This document shows positions 61,391-64,000 of a stretch of 64,000 nucleotides of DNA, piece by piece. The number at the start of each line of letters is the position of its first letter. Within the stretch, counting starts at the first letter, position 1. Position numbers and translations under genes: made by a program. Origin of the DNA: Mycobacterium sp. (GTDB lineage: Bacteria > Actinomycetota > Actinomycetes > Mycobacteriales > Mycobacteriaceae); the NCBI RefSeq assembly GCF_019247635.1, contig NZ_JAFBAR010000128.1:105294-169293 (forward strand), read 5' to 3'. The notes beneath the pieces were generated by a model. The model saw only the letters and a list, made by a program, of their open reading frames with translations. It did no database searches and was not told where the DNA came from.

Positions 61391-61705
61391 ATCCAGGTCC
61401 GCCGGATTGCACCCGATACAAAACTTGATGATTTCTCCCGGTTGAGTCGATCAGATCGAGCACGTCGTGCGGATCGGCAAGCTGGTTCAACGCCCCGACT
61501 TCGATCGCAGCTCAAGCCGATTTGGGCTCCCTGCCGTGCAGTGTCCGCCGCAGCTGGTCCGCCACGTTGATATCCACAGTCACGAGTGTGTCCACAGCCT
61601 TAAAGAACATCGCAATGGCCACCCGTGCAGCCTGTCGGTGCCGCGGGGCTGAATGGGCACCACGCACGAGCGCTATCTGAGACAAGAACGAAAGGAACTG
61701 AAGCA
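61391..61705. other. Intergenic, no gene recognised
   Basis: About 315 nt between arr and ssb. A minus-strand frame reading AMFFKAVDTLVTVDINVADQ resembles the end of a protein but has no supported start and overlaps the ssb leader, so it is at best a remnant. AAAGGAAC at 61691-61698 serves ssb. Confidence 0.5.
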
Positions 61706-62188
61706 ATGTTTGAAACACCACTGACCGTCGTCGGTCACATCGTCAATGACCCCCAGCGCCGCAAGGTCGGCAACCAAGAGGTCATCAAGTTCCGGGTGGC
61801 GAGCAACTCCCGCCGCCGGACCGCCGACGGCGCGTGGGAGCCCGGCAACTCGCTGTTCATCACCGTCAATTGCTGGGGCAAGTTGGTCTCCGGCGTGGGT
61901 GCGGCGCTGGGCAAGGGCGCGCCGGTGATCGTCGTGGGCCACGTCTACACCAGCGAGTATGAGGACCGCGACGGAAATCGTCGGTCGTCGCTGGAGATGC
62001 GGGCGACGTCGGTCGGGCCGGATGTGTCGCGCACTTTCGTACAGGTACTGAAGCCGAGCTACACCGGTCCCGGTCCTGAGGAGGCGCCGGCCGGCACAGG
62101 CGTGTCGCAGGCCGGCGGCTCGGACGGCGAACCGGCCGGCGAAGTCGACCCAGCCCCTGCGGAGGCGGCACTGCCACTGTCGGCTTAG
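61706..62188 (+). CDS. ssb: Single-stranded DNA-binding protein paralogue SsbB
   Basis: 160 aa from the ATG at 61706 with AAAGGAAC upstream. The OB-fold starts FETPLTVVGHIVNDPQRRKV and includes FRVASNSRRRTADGAWEPGN and TVNCWGKLVSGVGAALGKGA. The C-terminus is acidic (GEVDPAPAEAALPLSA) but lacks the DxPF tip of the essential SSB, which marks it as the paralogue (Rv2478c in M. tuberculosis). Probably acts in recombination or stress rather than replication. Confidence 0.93.
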   Translation: MFETPLTVVGHIVNDPQRRKVGNQEVIKFRVASNSRRRTADGAWEPGNSLFITVNCWGKLVSGVGAALGKGAPVIVVGHVYTSEYEDRDGNRRSSLEMRATSVGPDVSRTFVQVLKPSYTGPGPEEAPAGTGVSQAGGSDGEPAGEVDPAPAEAALPLSA

Positions 62189-62255
62189 CCCTGCCCGGCG
62201 GTGCATAGGATGGTCGCCGGATAGTTCCGATAGACCAGAAAGGCAATACCGCGGC

Positions 62256-63932
62256 ATGGCTGAGTTCATCTACACGATGAAGAAGGTCCGCAAGGCGCAC
62301 GGCGACAAGGTGATCCTGGACGACGTCACGTTGAGCTTCTATCCAGGGGCAAAGATCGGGGTCGTCGGCCCGAACGGCGCCGGCAAGTCGAGCGTCTTGC
62401 GGATCATGGCCGGTCTGGACAAGCCGAACAACGGCGATGCGTTCCTAGCTACCGGAGCCTCCGTCGGCATCCTGCAACAGGAGCCGCCGTTGAACGAGGA
62501 GAAGACCGTCCGCGGCAATGTGGAAGAGGGCCTGGGCGACATCAAGGTCAAGCTCGACCGGTTCAACGAGGTCGCCGAGTTGATGGCGACCGACTACTCG
62601 GACGCGTTGATGGAAGAGATGGGCCGGCTGCAAGAGGACCTCGACCATGCGGACGCGTGGGATCTGGACTCCCAGCTGGAGCAGGCCATGGACGCGCTGC
62701 GCTGCCCGCCGCCCGACGAGCCGGTAACCAACCTGTCCGGCGGCGAGCGGCGCCGCGTCGCGCTATGCAAGTTGCTGCTGTCCAAACCCGACCTGCTACT
62801 GCTGGACGAACCGACCAACCACCTGGACGCAGAGAGCGTGCAGTGGCTCGAGCAGCATCTCGGCAGCTACGCGGGCGCGATCTTGGCCGTCACTCACGAC
62901 CGTTACTTCCTGGACAACGTGGCCGAATGGATCCTGGAGCTCGATCGCGGCCGCGCATACCCCTACGAAGGCAACTACTCGACGTACCTGGAGAAAAAGG
63001 CCGAGCGGCTGGCCGTGCAGGGACGCAAGGACGCCAAGCTGCAAAAGCGGTTACAAGACGAGCTGGCGTGGGTGCGGTCCGGAGCCAAGGCGCGCCAGGC
63101 GAAAAGCAAAGCGAGGCTGCAGCGGTACGAGGAAATGGTCGCCGAGGCCGAGAAGACCCGCAAACTCGACTTCGAAGAGATCCAGATTCCCGTCGGGCCC
63201 CGACTGGGCAACCTGGTTGTCGAGGTCGCGCACCTCGACAAGGGCTTCGAGGGACGCACCCTGATCAAGGACCTGTCCTTCACGCTGCCCCGCAACGGCA
63301 TCGTCGGCGTGATCGGTCCAAACGGGGTTGGCAAGACCACGCTGTTCAAAACGATCGTCGGGCTCGAGAAACCGGACAGCGGCACCGTCAAGGTCGGCGA
63401 CACCGTCAAGCTGAGCTATGTGGACCAGGCCCGCGCGGGCATCGATGCCAAGAAGACCGTGTGGGAGGTTGTCTCCGACGGGCTGGACCACATCCAGGTG
63501 GGCCAGACCGAAGTGCCGTCGCGTGCCTACGTGTCGGCTTTCGGCTTCAAGGGTCCAGACCAGCAGAAGCCGGCCGGTGTGCTGTCCGGTGGTGAACGCA
63601 ATCGGCTGAACCTCGCGTTGACTCTCAAACAGGGCGGCAACCTGATCCTGCTGGACGAACCGACCAACGACCTCGACGTCGAAACGCTGAGTTCGCTGGA
63701 GAACGCGCTGGTGGATTTCCCCGGCTGCGCGGTGGTGATTTCACACGATCGCTGGTTCCTGGACCGGACCTGCACCCACATCCTGGCTTGGGAAGGCGAT
63801 GACGACAACGAGGCCAAATGGTTCTGGTTCGAGGGCAACTTCGGCGCATACGAAGAAAACAAGGTGGACAGGCTCGGGGCTGAGGCGGCGCGTCCGTACA
63901 GAGTGACCCACCGCAAGCTGACACGCGACTAA
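62256..63932 (+). CDS. ettA: ABC-F translation factor EttA
   Basis: 558 aa with two ABC ATPase domains: Walker A GPNGAGKSS (38-46) and a signature LSGGERRRVALCKLL in the first, Walker A GPNGVGKTT and LSGGERNRLNLALTLKQG in the second. The inter-domain linker KLQKRLQDELAWVRSGAKAR is the P-site-tRNA interaction motif of EttA. No membrane segment. It regulates the first steps of elongation in response to energy level (Rv2477c). The window ends 68 nt after its stop with no further gene. Confidence 0.95.
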   Translation: MAEFIYTMKKVRKAHGDKVILDDVTLSFYPGAKIGVVGPNGAGKSSVLRIMAGLDKPNNGDAFLATGASVGILQQEPPLNEEKTVRGNVEEGLGDIKVKLDRFNEVAELMATDYSDALMEEMGRLQEDLDHADAWDLDSQLEQAMDALRCPPPDEPVTNLSGGERRRVALCKLLLSKPDLLLLDEPTNHLDAESVQWLEQHLGSYAGAILAVTHDRYFLDNVAEWILELDRGRAYPYEGNYSTYLEKKAERLAVQGRKDAKLQKRLQDELAWVRSGAKARQAKSKARLQRYEEMVAEAEKTRKLDFEEIQIPVGPRLGNLVVEVAHLDKGFEGRTLIKDLSFTLPRNGIVGVIGPNGVGKTTLFKTIVGLEKPDSGTVKVGDTVKLSYVDQARAGIDAKKTVWEVVSDGLDHIQVGQTEVPSRAYVSAFGFKGPDQQKPAGVLSGGERNRLNLALTLKQGGNLILLDEPTNDLDVETLSSLENALVDFPGCAVVISHDRWFLDRTCTHILAWEGDDDNEAKWFWFEGNFGAYEENKVDRLGAEAARPYRVTHRKLTRD

Positions 63933-64000
63933 GGTCAGCTCTGCTACAGCCTCGCGACGATGCGGCCGGGATGGCCGCTGAGGAGTGGGGCAATCGAGCC

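Noticed and set aside
61512..61721. Minus-strand frame of 69 codons between arr and ssb
   Set aside because: Start lies inside the ssb coding region with no ribosome-binding site. Possibly a fragment of a lost gene.

Overview
The window is from a slow-growing, non-tuberculous Mycobacterium. The grounds are high G+C, PE_PGRS genes, mycolate and F420 functions, DUF732 and MspA-type exported proteins, and a gene order that follows the M. tuberculosis Rv2524c-Rv2477c interval at both ends. PE_PGRS genes point to the kansasii/marinum/simiae side of the genus, but the species cannot be fixed from the sequence alone.

1-12.9 kb: the 3' end of fas (type I fatty acid synthase) with acpS behind it, an M20 dipeptidase, an intact PE_PGRS gene with two repeat modules, small exported proteins, the peroxiredoxin bcp, a DUF3618 protein, a DUF3556 membrane protein, a frameshifted PE_PGRS pseudogene, tRNA-Lys, the L,D-transpeptidase ldtB, a PknH_C-type lipoprotein, tRNA-His with a clear terminator, and orn.

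13-27.7 kb: a HerA-like ATPase, the mycolate reductase cmrA, an MFS protein, a proline-rich membrane protein, and the TetR repressor bkaR. bkaR is divergent from a tightly coupled leucine/branched-acid operon: fadD35, scoA, an 18-codon minigene, scoB, accD1, accA1, fadE19, a MaoC hydratase, citE. Near-identical palindromes before fadD35 and before scoA look like BkaR operators.

27.7-51.6 kb: an accessory region between citE and lipQ, in the place where M. tuberculosis has the branched-chain ketoacid dehydrogenase genes and others. Several stretches look lower in G+C. It holds a LysR-controlled oxygenase cassette (Rieske oxygenase, an unknown 107-aa protein, TauD-type dioxygenase, LLM flavin enzyme). 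This is followed by an acyl-CoA ligase, an NHL propeller protein, a broken amino-acid permease and a flavin oxidase. Further on are exported proteins including an MspA-type porin homologue, an SPFH/ribbon-helix-helix/DUF4389 module around a perfect palindrome, a DCC thioredoxin-like protein, a broken VOC gene, a methyltransferase, an SDR and a TetR regulator. It ends at tRNA-Arg.

51.8-64 kb: conserved lipid genes lipQ, a WS/DGAT acyltransferase, plsC and plsB2 (the last three overlapping by 4 nt), a CopD-CtaG fusion, an arr-type rifamycin ADP-ribosyltransferase, an ssb paralogue and the ABC-F factor ettA.

Across the window a family of 50-65 bp intergenic inverted repeats (ends like GCGAGCGTAACG) recurs, often directly after stop codons. 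No insertion sequence, integrase or CRISPR array was seen.
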